Part shown: positions 1 to 7,316 of the stretch, one piece after another
Position numbering within the stretch: the stretch's first letter is position 1
Layout: every line of letters begins with the position of its first letter
Assembly (NCBI GenBank): GCA_000433095.1
Contig: HF991449.1
Span: 1-14,331 of the forward strand
Direction of reading: 5' to 3'
Source: Clostridium sp. CAG:967
GTDB lineage: Bacteria; Cyanobacteriota; Vampirovibrionia; Gastranaerophilales; Gastranaerophilaceae
DNA length: 14,331 nucleotides
The notes under the pieces: generated by a model
Database searches by the model: none
What the model was told of the DNA's origin: nothing
The model's input: the letters and a program-made list of their open reading frames with translations, nothing else
Position numbers and translations under genes: made by a program

Positions 1-44
1 TCCTTTCGTTAATTTATTATAATATACATTATTATAACAAATTT

Positions 45-419
45 TTATAACAATTTCAAGATAGCTGAGCCGAAGAGCAAGACACCTATTACAATTGCAA
101 CCACAGTAGAAAACATTACCGCACCTGCTGAAATATCTTTTGCCATTCCTACAAGACGTGAATACCTGTTATGGAAAACAGCATCAAGAGAAAATTCTAT
201 TGCAGAATTCAACATTTCCGTTGTAATAACAAAACATATAGTCAAAAGAAGGATACAAATTCGTTCTATACTGAAATCTAATACAACTGCAAGTGCTAAA
301 ACTGCCATAGCAACACAAAAGTGAACACGTATATTAATTTCAGATTTTAAAACAAGACGCATACCTTTTCGTGCATTTTTAAAAGTACTGTTAAAACCTT
401 GCTGTTTAAATTTTGTCAT
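45..419 (-). CDS. dgkA: DgkA-family lipid kinase (diacylglycerol/undecaprenol kinase)
   Basis: This small membrane kinase phosphorylates a lipid alcohol with ATP. In Gram-positive-type relatives the substrate is undecaprenol, recycled as the carrier for wall polymers. The 124-residue protein carries the family signature E68-x-x-N71-S-A-I-E75 and then K94-D95-x-x-A-G-A-V. It has three hydrophobic segments at about 33-49, 54-70 and 98-121. The start is the ATG at 419, preceded by GGGA about 8 bases upstream. A longer in-frame TTG at 488 would add 23 residues that overlap ybeY and do not resemble the family, so I reject it. The ATG lies 14 bases inside the end of ybeY, so translation is probably coupled. 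It is the last gene of the pgpH-ybeY-dgkA cluster. The family is sure; the preferred lipid (undecaprenol or diacylglycerol) is inferred. Confidence 0.93.
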   Translation of the reverse strand: MTKFKQQGFNSTFKNARKGMRLVLKSEINIRVHFCVAMAVLALAVVLDFSIERICILLLTICFVITTEMLNSAIEFSLDAVFHNRYSRLVGMAKDISAGAVMFSTVVAIVIGVLLFGSAILKLL

Positions 420-927
420 ACACAAATCCCAATGCTTTATTCTGTAATTCCATAATAAAATTATAATCTTCTTCTGTTTGGTGGTCAAATCCTAAAAGAT
501 GTAATATACCGTGACTTATTAAAAAAGAAAGCTCGTATTCTTTGGTTACCCCTTTTTTTTCGGCTTCTTCAATAACTTTATCGAGTGCAATTATTACTTC
601 GCCAAGATTAATTTCGCCGTCAAAAACAAACTTCTCGTCACTGTCAGCAAATATGGCAAAAGTAATAATGTCGGCAGGATAGTCTTTATTCCTGTATTCC
701 CTGTTAATTTCATGAGTTTTCACACTGTCGCAATAAAGAATGTCAAATGAAATCGTGTTATAATCAAAACCTTTCAGACAACAGTTATCAATAACCTCTT
801 GCTGTTTAAGATAAAATTTCAGAATTTTTTTTGCTATGTTTATGAAAAATTTTTCATCAATTTCCCATCCAGAATATATATTTTCACTGAATATATTTTT
901 TTTTACATTATCACTATTGGTTGTCAT
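406..927 (-). CDS. ybeY: YbeY endoribonuclease (rRNA maturation factor)
   Basis: YbeY is a single-domain, zinc-dependent endoribonuclease needed for 16S rRNA 3'-end maturation and ribosome quality control. The metal motif H139-G-I-L-H143-L-L-G-F-D-H149 is intact. The preceding segment N75-R-E-Y-R with PADIITF (84-90) corresponds to the family's 'lN..yR..d.pTDVLSF' block. From the ATG at 927 the protein has 173 residues, slightly longer than the usual ~155 because of an N-terminal extension of about 20 residues. This start has a strong GAGGA ribosome site at 933-937. An upstream TTG at 975 would add 16 basic residues inside pgpH and lacks support. The start overlaps the pgpH stop by 14 bases, and the stop overlaps dgkA by the same amount, so the three genes form one translationally coupled unit. 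Confidence 0.95.
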   Translation of the reverse strand: MTTNSDNVKKNIFSENIYSGWEIDEKFFINIAKKILKFYLKQQEVIDNCCLKGFDYNTISFDILYCDSVKTHEINREYRNKDYPADIITFAIFADSDEKFVFDGEINLGEVIIALDKVIEEAEKKGVTKEYELSFLISHGILHLLGFDHQTEEDYNFIMELQNKALGFVYDKI

Positions 928-3133
928 TTTCATCCTCATCTGAAGAATTGTCTTTAGCCGGCTTTTCACCTTCAAGTTGCTTTATTTTATTTTCCAAATC
1001 TTCATCCAATAGTTTTGCGGGCATATTAATCTTTTCTTTTTGAAGTTCCGCCGCAAGGTTTTCCTGATATTTAATTCTGTTATGCTGCATACCTCTTAAA
1101 ATTCTTGAGAAAGTTGCCGCAATTGTTTTAATATCTTTCAAAGTCAAAGGACTGTCTGACAACTGTGCATCGTTCAATCTTTCTACAATAATTTTATCAA
1201 TCATTGCTTCAATTTCTTCAGGTGTTGGATTTTTCAAAGAACGTACAGCAGACTCCACTGCATCCGCAATCATTAAAATTGCGGTTTCTTTTGTGTTAGG
1301 TTTAGGTCCTGTGTATCTGAACTGTTCTTCTTTAACATTTTCCAATCCTTCTTCTTTGACAGCCTGATTATAGAAATAACTTGCCAGACCTTCGCCATGA
1401 TGCTGCAAAATAAAGTTTTGTATTACAGGCGGCAGACCGTATTCTTTTGCTATTTCAATACCGTCTTTAGGGTGTGCGGTAATAATCATTTTACTTATTC
1501 TTGGTGTAAATTTATTATGCGGATTTTCAATCAGAAAATATGATTGGTTTTCCACAAAAAATAATGGTCTTTTTAATTTTCCGATATCATGATAAAGTGC
1601 CCCTACTCTTGCTAAAATAGGATCAGCACCGATAGCTTCGGCAGCAGCCTCACAAAGGTTTGATACCATTAAGCTGTGGTGGTAAGTTCCCGGAGCATCC
1701 ATTTGAAGTCTTTTCAATAATTTTTGGTTATGATCGCCAAGTTCTGCCAATCCGTAAGGAGTAATGATTTTAAAAGTACTTTCAAACAAAGGCAGAGAAC
1801 CGAGTGCAATAATAGAACTTAAAATACCGTTTATGAATATAAATGCGCCGTTTTTAATCATTAATACATTGCCGACATCAATCAAACATTTTTCAAGAAT
1901 ATAAATACTTAAAACTATAATTAACCCTGCAATACCTATATTAAAACCTGTCTTAATCAAATCAAAACGATTTGCATATTTAATTTGATTAATCATAATT
2001 ACAGCAATCAAACTTACAAGAATAAAGGCAACAAGGTACTGAACATTATACTGAAAGCCCACTGACATAATAGAAAGCAGTACAACCGAAGCTATAAATG
2101 CAACTCTTGGAGTTGTAAATATAGACATAATTATTAAAAACGCAGGTATCGGAAGAATATACGGTGAAAATCCCGTAGGCAGAATCACTCCTGTAAACGC
2201 TAAAAGTAAAGCAAGCACTGATGATATAGCCATATAACGGGGAGCCAGATATTCTTTTTCAAAGAATTTCATATAACTCAAAAACAATACCGTTCCGATA
2301 AATACAATAATATAAATAGCTACCAGACCTGCCCAATTAAGCTCATAGACATTATATCCCGCCTGTCTTAAAGCATCACGTTTCAAACGTGTAACAGGCT
2401 CTCCCTCAAACAGAATTTTATCCCCTTTTTGAAAAACCACTTCATAAGGTTTTACGGAATTCTGCGCATTTTTTCTTGCAATTTCCGTTGCAAACTCATC
2501 AACTACCAAATTCGGCACAATTACCTGCTCAAGTATTGCTTTAATAACCGATACCTGACGTTTTGAAACATTTGCAACAAGATTGTTCATGATAATTTTA
2601 TCTATATTATCTTTTTCATAATCTTTTTCCGTTATACCTTTACGCAAAATATTTGAAAGCGTAAGAGTAGATTTGTCAAATACTTCATGTAGACTGTTAT
2701 TATCAGCCTTTAAGAGAAAATTTATGATAAAATCTTTTTTTGCGTTATCAGAAAGGTCAAATAAAATGCTTATTTCTTCTTTCTTGACATCTTCATCAAC
2801 ATCTTTTTTTCTAATCTGAATTACGGAAGATTGCAGAGTTTGAAGATTATTTTTAATAAAATCATCTTCTGCCGGCGCAAGAACAGGTTCAATTTTTTGA
2901 GCAACTTCTTTTCTGTGCTGTTCGGTACGTTTTACATCCTCAACAGTTAAAGTTTTTTGAGCAACAATATCTCTTTTGCTCATACCGTTTTCAATTATGT
3001 TTTGAAAAAAAAAGTTTTGAGATGCAATTATTGCAGTCATCAGAATTGTAAAAGCAAAAAAAGCAATAGCTTTTAATGACTGGTTAGAAGTAAAAAATTC
3101 TTTTACTCTCGGCGCAAATTCAATTTTTATCAT
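914..3133 (-). CDS. pgpH: PgpH-type 7TM-HD cyclic-di-AMP phosphodiesterase
   Basis: This membrane HD-domain phosphodiesterase matches the Listeria PgpH / Bacillus YqfF architecture, whose known activity is c-di-AMP hydrolysis to pApA. In the 739 residues I see an N-terminal membrane helix (about 20-42), an extracytoplasmic region of about 220 residues (7TMR-HDED type), a seven-helix membrane block (about 268-455), and a cytoplasmic HD domain. The metal and catalytic residues are present: H486 in TYHHS, H515-D516 in HDIGK, H554, H578-H579 in QHHG, and D624. The C-terminal tail (about 685-739) is highly charged and ends in an acidic run, which is likely disordered. The start is the ATG at 3133 with AGGAT about 11 bases upstream. 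It heads the coupled pgpH-ybeY-dgkA unit, the order known from Firmicutes. The matching synthase, cdaA, lies at 9430-10341. Substrate assignment rests on the family. Confidence 0.93.
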   Translation of the reverse strand: MIKIEFAPRVKEFFTSNQSLKAIAFFAFTILMTAIIASQNFFFQNIIENGMSKRDIVAQKTLTVEDVKRTEQHRKEVAQKIEPVLAPAEDDFIKNNLQTLQSSVIQIRKKDVDEDVKKEEISILFDLSDNAKKDFIINFLLKADNNSLHEVFDKSTLTLSNILRKGITEKDYEKDNIDKIIMNNLVANVSKRQVSVIKAILEQVIVPNLVVDEFATEIARKNAQNSVKPYEVVFQKGDKILFEGEPVTRLKRDALRQAGYNVYELNWAGLVAIYIIVFIGTVLFLSYMKFFEKEYLAPRYMAISSVLALLLAFTGVILPTGFSPYILPIPAFLIIMSIFTTPRVAFIASVVLLSIMSVGFQYNVQYLVAFILVSLIAVIMINQIKYANRFDLIKTGFNIGIAGLIIVLSIYILEKCLIDVGNVLMIKNGAFIFINGILSSIIALGSLPLFESTFKIITPYGLAELGDHNQKLLKRLQMDAPGTYHHSLMVSNLCEAAAEAIGADPILARVGALYHDIGKLKRPLFFVENQSYFLIENPHNKFTPRISKMIITAHPKDGIEIAKEYGLPPVIQNFILQHHGEGLASYFYNQAVKEEGLENVKEEQFRYTGPKPNTKETAILMIADAVESAVRSLKNPTPEEIEAMIDKIIVERLNDAQLSDSPLTLKDIKTIAATFSRILRGMQHNRIKYQENLAAELQKEKINMPAKLLDEDLENKIKQLEGEKPAKDNSSDEDENDNQ
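933..937 (-). promoter_or_regulatory. Ribosome binding site that sets the ybeY start
   Basis: On the minus strand GAGGA sits 5 bases before the ATG at 927, inside the last codons of pgpH. It decides for this ATG over the in-frame TTG at 975 and over two other in-frame ATGs between them. It implies that ybeY is translated from the pgpH message. Confidence 0.7.
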
Positions 3134-3184
3134 ATATTAAAATATCCTATTTTTAATTATTATTATGTATTATTTTATTACTTC

Positions 3185-4129
3185 CTATTTTTTTTTCAAG
3201 TCTTGAAGTTTCAACCGTCTTTGAATATCTTCAAGCAGTTTTCTGTTGATGGCAAGAAGTTCGGAGAGCACACCAATAACTCCGACCTGAACACCCGTAA
3301 TTATTAAAATAGCAGACAAAATTAATGATTGGATATGCCCTGTACCGCTGCCGGTCATATAATACCAGAGGAACCTTACACCGATAAGCATACCCGTAAA
3401 CAGGAACAGACATGCAAGGATAGTGAAAAATCTAAACGGACGATAAATTATAAACATCCTAAGCATTGTAAATACAGAACGTCTGACATAATCAAACATA
3501 TTTTTAACAAGTTTAGACTCTCTCAAATCAGGATTAACTCCTACCGGCACGCAGACAAGCTGCAAGCCTTTTGCTCTTGCCTGAATAATTGTTTCAAGAG
3601 TATAAGTATAGTTGTCAAAAATATTAAGCTGCAATGCTGCGTTTCTTGAAAAAGCTCTGAAACCGCTGGGGGCATCTTCAACCGATGTAGAACTTACCAT
3701 TCTCATAACCCATGAACCCAATTTTTGCAAAACTTTTTTCAACAAAGAAAAGTGCTCAATTTGAGACACTGGTCTTGAGCCTATAACAATATCCGCCTCT
3801 CCGTTTAAAATAGGCTGTATAAGTTTTTCGATATCAGCTGCACGATATTGGTTATCAGCATCGGTATTAACTATAATGTCAGCTCCAAGGGCAAGAGAAG
3901 TATTAATCCCTGTGACAAAAGCTTTTGCAAGCCCGCAATTATGGGGCATTTCAGCAACATTTTTTACTCCGTGCTCTTTTGCAACTTCAACCGTTCTGTC
4001 AGTTGAACCGTCGTTTATTATTAAAATCTCAATTTCATCTATACCTTCAATACTTTTTGGCAAATCCGCAAGTGTAACAGGTAAAGATTTTTCCTCATTG
4101 TAACAAGGAATTTGTATAACCAGCTTCAT
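3185..4129 (-). CDS. GT2 glycosyltransferase, DPM1/GtrB-like, membrane anchored
   Basis: This family-2 glycosyltransferase probably moves a hexose from a nucleotide sugar to polyprenyl phosphate on the cytoplasmic face. The GT-A fold is evident: the start IQIPCYNEEKSLP (6-18), IINDGSTD (37-44), and the D90-A-D92 metal-binding motif in NTDADNQ, followed by IVIGSR (114-119). Two C-terminal membrane helices (about 232-256 and 267-291) and a basic tail ending in KKK resemble GtrB/DPM1-type enzymes with a membrane anchor. The 314-residue length fits. The ATG at 4129 has AAGGGGAT about 10 bases upstream and a good promoter in the divergent gap. A 51-base gap separates it from pgpH, so read-through is likely. 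The divergent gene is a polytopic transferase of the kind that uses polyprenyl-P-sugars, which supports a donor-synthase role. The sugar cannot be told from sequence. Confidence 0.9.
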   Translation of the reverse strand: MKLVIQIPCYNEEKSLPVTLADLPKSIEGIDEIEILIINDGSTDRTVEVAKEHGVKNVAEMPHNCGLAKAFVTGINTSLALGADIIVNTDADNQYRAADIEKLIQPILNGEADIVIGSRPVSQIEHFSLLKKVLQKLGSWVMRMVSSTSVEDAPSGFRAFSRNAALQLNIFDNYTYTLETIIQARAKGLQLVCVPVGVNPDLRESKLVKNMFDYVRRSVFTMLRMFIIYRPFRFFTILACLFLFTGMLIGVRFLWYYMTGSGTGHIQSLILSAILIITGVQVGVIGVLSELLAINRKLLEDIQRRLKLQDLKKK

Positions 4130-4162
4130 ATATTAATATCCCCTTTTAAATTTTTTCTTTTT

Positions 4163-4191
4163 ATTATATAATCAAAAGGGGATTTTGACAA
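4163..4191 (-). promoter_or_regulatory. Sigma-70-type promoter for the GT2 gene
   Basis: On the minus strand TTGTCA (4186-4191) and TATAAT (4163-4168) are separated by exactly 17 bases, a near-consensus housekeeping promoter. Transcription would start near 4156, about 27 bases before the GT2 ATG, with the AAGGGGAT ribosome site in the leader. The -35 box lies in the first codons or leader of the divergent GT39-like gene, so activity in one direction could affect the other. A plus-strand TATAAT (4167-4172) overlaps the same spot but has no clear -35 box. Confidence 0.6.
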
Positions 4192-4193
4192 TC

Positions 4194-5822
4194 GTGAAAA
4201 AACACTCGGGAATATTAGGAATTATAATCTTAGGTTTAGTGTTAAGGCTCATATTTATCAATAAGCCTGACGGTTTGTGGAACGATGAATATATAAGCTG
4301 GATGATAGCATCAACACCTTTTGCCGACGGATTTATTCAGGCTGTGAAATCGCAATGTCACATGCCGTTTTATTATTTGTACCTGAAATTTTTCATGACA
4401 TTGTTGGGTGACAGTGATTTACTTTTAAGGCTTACGTCAGTACTCGCAGGTGTTTTATCTGTCATTGCAATGTACTTTGCAGGACGTGAAAAAGATGAAA
4501 AAACAGCTTACATGTGTGCAGGATTTACGGCAATCAGCTCGTTTTTAATTTATTACTCGCAGGAAGTCCGATTTTATTCGGTACTGTTTTTATTCTCGGC
4601 CATGTGCCTTTTGTACACTCTGCGATGCATAAATTTCCCGAATAAAAAAAACTTTATACTCTGCACCATTTTTAATTTTTTAATTCTTTTTACACATACA
4701 ATAGGTTTTGTTTTTGTTTTCTTTAATTTAATTTTATTAAGTCTCAACTTATATAATCGCTATAAAAAAGTTATACTCACCGTATGGATTAGCATGCTTA
4801 CAGGAGGACTGCTCTTAACTCCGCTGATAATTAAGGTAATGACTACAAAATCATTTTCCCAATGGTGGGGGCATTTCTCTTTATCAAAAATAGGCTTTTT
4901 ATTCACGGACTATTTTTCACCCGTACTTACAAACCTTACAAATGCTCCGGACAACTTCTTTTATGCGCCGAAACTTGCTTTTTGTATGATTGCGCCGGCA
5001 TTAATTGCAATTGGATTTATAATTACCGCATTAATTAAAAACAAATTAAACCGTGAATTGTTTGCTGTCGCTTCATTAACTGTTTTTGTCTTAATCGCAG
5101 CATCATTAGCAGGAAAACTTGTTTTCATTACAAAGTACTCAATAGAAATTTATCCGATACTAATATATTTGGCATGCTTTGGAGCAGCAGAAGCTGATAA
5201 TAAAATTATAAAAAATTTCCTGATAGGATTTTACTGCCTCTTAAGCCTTGGCTATCTGGTATTCAACCAGTATTCAGCCCCCAAAATAAGACGTGCGGAA
5301 GGGCATAAAATAGTAACAGACATGCTTAACAACATGGAATTAAAAAAAGATGATATTATTCTGCTTGAATATTATCCTCAAAATCGTTTCGAAAAATATT
5401 TTGATTTTTCAAACTACAGAGTAGTTGCTATTGATAAAGGCAATTTTCCGTTGTATCTTTCAAATCACACTTACGAAGATACATATAAAAACGGAAAAGA
5501 ATTATACAAAGGCATGTTCAGGCAAAATGCAAACGAACATTTTGAAAACATGCTCAAAAAAAATGTAACCGATAATTTAAAAGTCGGTCAGAGTGTAGTC
5601 ATGGTCGTGTTAAACAGCGTTTCATACCATTCTCCTAACTCCTTGAACACCGTTGCGGGAAATGATTCTGCTTATAGCAAAGAACCTGTATTGTTTTTAG
5701 TTTTCTCATACATAAAAAACAAAACGTTTTATGAGATGCTGAAAACCCTTTCTATCAGACGTGTTGAGCAGAAAGGAAATTGGACAGTGATTAAGTTCAC
5801 AAAACTTAATAATAATAGCTGA
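4194..5822 (+). CDS. GT39/ArnT-like polytopic membrane glycosyltransferase
   Basis: This integral membrane transferase resembles the ArnT/PMT (GT-C) superfamily, whose members move a sugar from a polyprenyl-phosphate donor to an acceptor outside the cytoplasm. Evidence is an N-terminal helix, then WNDE (first acidic loop, residues 32-35 counted from the TTG at 4185) with the expected catalytic Asp, about ten further hydrophobic segments up to about residue 360, and the YSQEVRFYS block typical of the group. A non-membrane C-terminal domain of about 180 residues follows. Length is 542 residues from the GTG at 4194, or 545 from the TTG at 4185. I prefer GTG because the AAAAGGGGA ribosome site (4174-4182) is only 2 bases from the TTG. 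It is transcribed divergently from the GT2 gene, its probable donor supplier. The acceptor (protein, lipid or glycan) is unknown. Confidence 0.85.
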   Translation: MKKHSGILGIIILGLVLRLIFINKPDGLWNDEYISWMIASTPFADGFIQAVKSQCHMPFYYLYLKFFMTLLGDSDLLLRLTSVLAGVLSVIAMYFAGREKDEKTAYMCAGFTAISSFLIYYSQEVRFYSVLFLFSAMCLLYTLRCINFPNKKNFILCTIFNFLILFTHTIGFVFVFFNLILLSLNLYNRYKKVILTVWISMLTGGLLLTPLIIKVMTTKSFSQWWGHFSLSKIGFLFTDYFSPVLTNLTNAPDNFFYAPKLAFCMIAPALIAIGFIITALIKNKLNRELFAVASLTVFVLIAASLAGKLVFITKYSIEIYPILIYLACFGAAEADNKIIKNFLIGFYCLLSLGYLVFNQYSAPKIRRAEGHKIVTDMLNNMELKKDDIILLEYYPQNRFEKYFDFSNYRVVAIDKGNFPLYLSNHTYEDTYKNGKELYKGMFRQNANEHFENMLKKNVTDNLKVGQSVVMVVLNSVSYHSPNSLNTVAGNDSAYSKEPVLFLVFSYIKNKTFYEMLKTLSIRRVEQKGNWTVIKFTKLNNNS

Positions 5823-5850
5823 AACTAGCAATTTTTATTATGTTCAGTCC

Positions 5851-5883
5851 TCTATATATATAGAAGGTTTCATCGTTTTAGGA
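5851..5883 (+). promoter_or_regulatory. Possible promoter and ribosome site before the coupled membrane-protein pair
   Basis: The 69-base gap after the GT39-like gene contains a perfect 14-base palindrome (TCTATATATATAGA, 5851-5864) that could supply a -10 box. AGGA at 5880-5883 lies 8 bases before the ATG at 5892. No convincing -35 box or terminator was seen, so the pair could also be read from the upstream gene. The ribosome site is the firm part; the promoter is tentative. Confidence 0.35.
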
Positions 5884-5891
5884 AAATTAAA

Positions 5892-7316
5892 ATGAAAGTA
5901 GAAAAGGTTAACTTAAATATTTCCGGTGCGAATTATCAGGCTAAAAAACCTGTATATAGACAAGCACATCCTAATCAAACAAGTTTTCAGGGAAATATAT
6001 CACAATCCGTAATTGAAAAAGAGATTAACGCATTAAATACTCCGCTTTTAAGGGGTATTAACAAACTGAAAAGTAATATCGGAGAACTTCAGGACATCTG
6101 TATTAACGCATTAGGTACCGGACTTTTGGCACCTATATTTATCAAATACAATCCTTTGTCAAAAACCGATGAAGATACAAGAACATACTCTGCGTGGAGA
6201 CAACCTGTTTCTGCGGTTCTTGCAGTTGCAACACAAGGTGCAATTACAATTCCGTTTGTTAAATGCATAAATTCTATGGCAAATACAGGCTGGTTTGATG
6301 AAGAATGTAACATGACACCGTTTAAAGATAAGAGTTATGTTGAAAGAATGATGAAAAAACTTCATCCGGAAATGACTGAAAAACAGCTGGCAGACAAGGT
6401 TAACGAGTTTATTGACAGCCAGAATAAACAGCTTGTAAATACTATTAAAAAAGAAAACACTGTTTATTATAACTTCAGAAATGTTTCTGATCCTAAGAAA
6501 ATGGACGAAAATAAATATAAAGACCTTTTAAGAAAAACCGTCGATGATATGATTAAAGACGAAAAAGAACAACTCGAAAGATGCGATAAAACAAAACTTC
6601 CGAAAAGGGTTGAAAGAAGTGAATTCTATCGTACTCATTACGATGAGTCCAAACAGCTTTTAGAAGAAATGGCTGAGAAAATTAATACAACAGAAAAAGT
6701 TTCTGACATAAAAAGCTATCTGAAAAATAAACATAAAGCCTTAAAAGCAAACAAAGCAAATAATCACCTGTTAGACATCATTTCAGAAACAAAAGACTTA
6801 GCAAGTGCCGGTAAATACGACATGGCTGAAAAAGTCAAAAAGATGCTCGGTCACGTTGAAAAATACAAAGGCTTCACTTCAAAAGAAGCAGTTGCAGTAG
6901 AAGTTCAAAAAAGTATAGCTTCAAGAGTAACTGAACATAAAGAAACAATACAGTTCCTTGAAGAAGTGCAAAAAGCTATCACGGAAGGTAAAACCGTTTC
7001 AGAAATTGAAACAATGTTCAGCAAAAAAGTTAAATCATTTAAAGAAGCAGGCAAAGAATTCAGACTTGCTGATAAAATCTTCTCAGAAGAAGTTGCATCC
7101 AAATTAAAATCAATAACCAAAAAGCACCTTGAAGGTGTTAAACGTATCTCAACTCTGGTTGTTGCACTTGCGATGCTTCCTGTTACCTGCTCATTATTGA
7201 ACTGGATTTATCCACGCTTTATGGATGCGGTCTTCCCGAACCTCTCAAACAAAAAGCATGGAAACGAAGCAAAAGAACTGGTTGAAAAAGCAACCAAGAA
7301 CAGTGAGGTGAAATAA
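5892..7316 (+). CDS. Lineage-specific membrane protein with N-terminal SFQG motif and long helical middle
   Basis: I do not recognise this 474-residue protein as a named family. The first 30 residues are polar and lead to QTSFQGN (30-35), a short motif I associate with many Gastranaerophilales proteins. A hydrophobic stretch (about 71-85), a polar turn with KTDEDTRTY (91-99), and a second hydrophobic stretch (about 103-125) form a membrane hairpin. The middle, about 140-415, is lysine/glutamate-rich and probably all-helical or coiled coil, with several 'EKKxxxL'-type heptads. A second hydrophobic region (about 418-449) containing YPRFMDAVFP is followed by a charged tail of 25 residues. There is no signal peptidase site and no catalytic motif. 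The ATG at 5892 has AGGA 8 bases upstream. The stop TAA shares its last base with the ATG of the next gene. The shared layout with that gene suggests a duplicated module; function is unknown. Confidence 0.8.
   Translation: MKVEKVNLNISGANYQAKKPVYRQAHPNQTSFQGNISQSVIEKEINALNTPLLRGINKLKSNIGELQDICINALGTGLLAPIFIKYNPLSKTDEDTRTYSAWRQPVSAVLAVATQGAITIPFVKCINSMANTGWFDEECNMTPFKDKSYVERMMKKLHPEMTEKQLADKVNEFIDSQNKQLVNTIKKENTVYYNFRNVSDPKKMDENKYKDLLRKTVDDMIKDEKEQLERCDKTKLPKRVERSEFYRTHYDESKQLLEEMAEKINTTEKVSDIKSYLKNKHKALKANKANNHLLDIISETKDLASAGKYDMAEKVKKMLGHVEKYKGFTSKEAVAVEVQKSIASRVTEHKETIQFLEEVQKAITEGKTVSEIETMFSKKVKSFKEAGKEFRLADKIFSEEVASKLKSITKKHLEGVKRISTLVVALAMLPVTCSLLNWIYPRFMDAVFPNLSNKKHGNEAKELVEKATKNSEVK

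Noticed and set aside
17..37. Hairpin TTATAATA / TATTATAA after dgkA as a terminator
   Set aside because: The stem is eight A-T pairs only and no U-run follows on the dgkA strand; such repeats are expected by chance in this AT-rich DNA.
45..488. Longer dgkA from TTG at 488
   Set aside because: The extra 23 residues come from ybeY's overlapping sequence and do not match the kinase family; the ATG at 419 has a better ribosome site.
3329..3649. Open frame on the plus strand opposite the GT2 gene
   Set aside because: It lies wholly inside a clear glycosyltransferase gene on the other strand, and its Cys/Thr/Lys-rich product has no family-like pattern.
5820..5872. TGAAAC / GTTTCA inverted arms between the GT39-like gene and the next gene as a terminator or riboswitch
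   Set aside because: The arms are six bases and 41 bases apart, with no further pairing or U-run that I could find.
6905..7120. Open frame on the minus strand opposite the first unknown membrane protein
   Set aside because: It is the Ser/Leu-rich complement of a Lys/Glu-rich helical segment and has no start signals.
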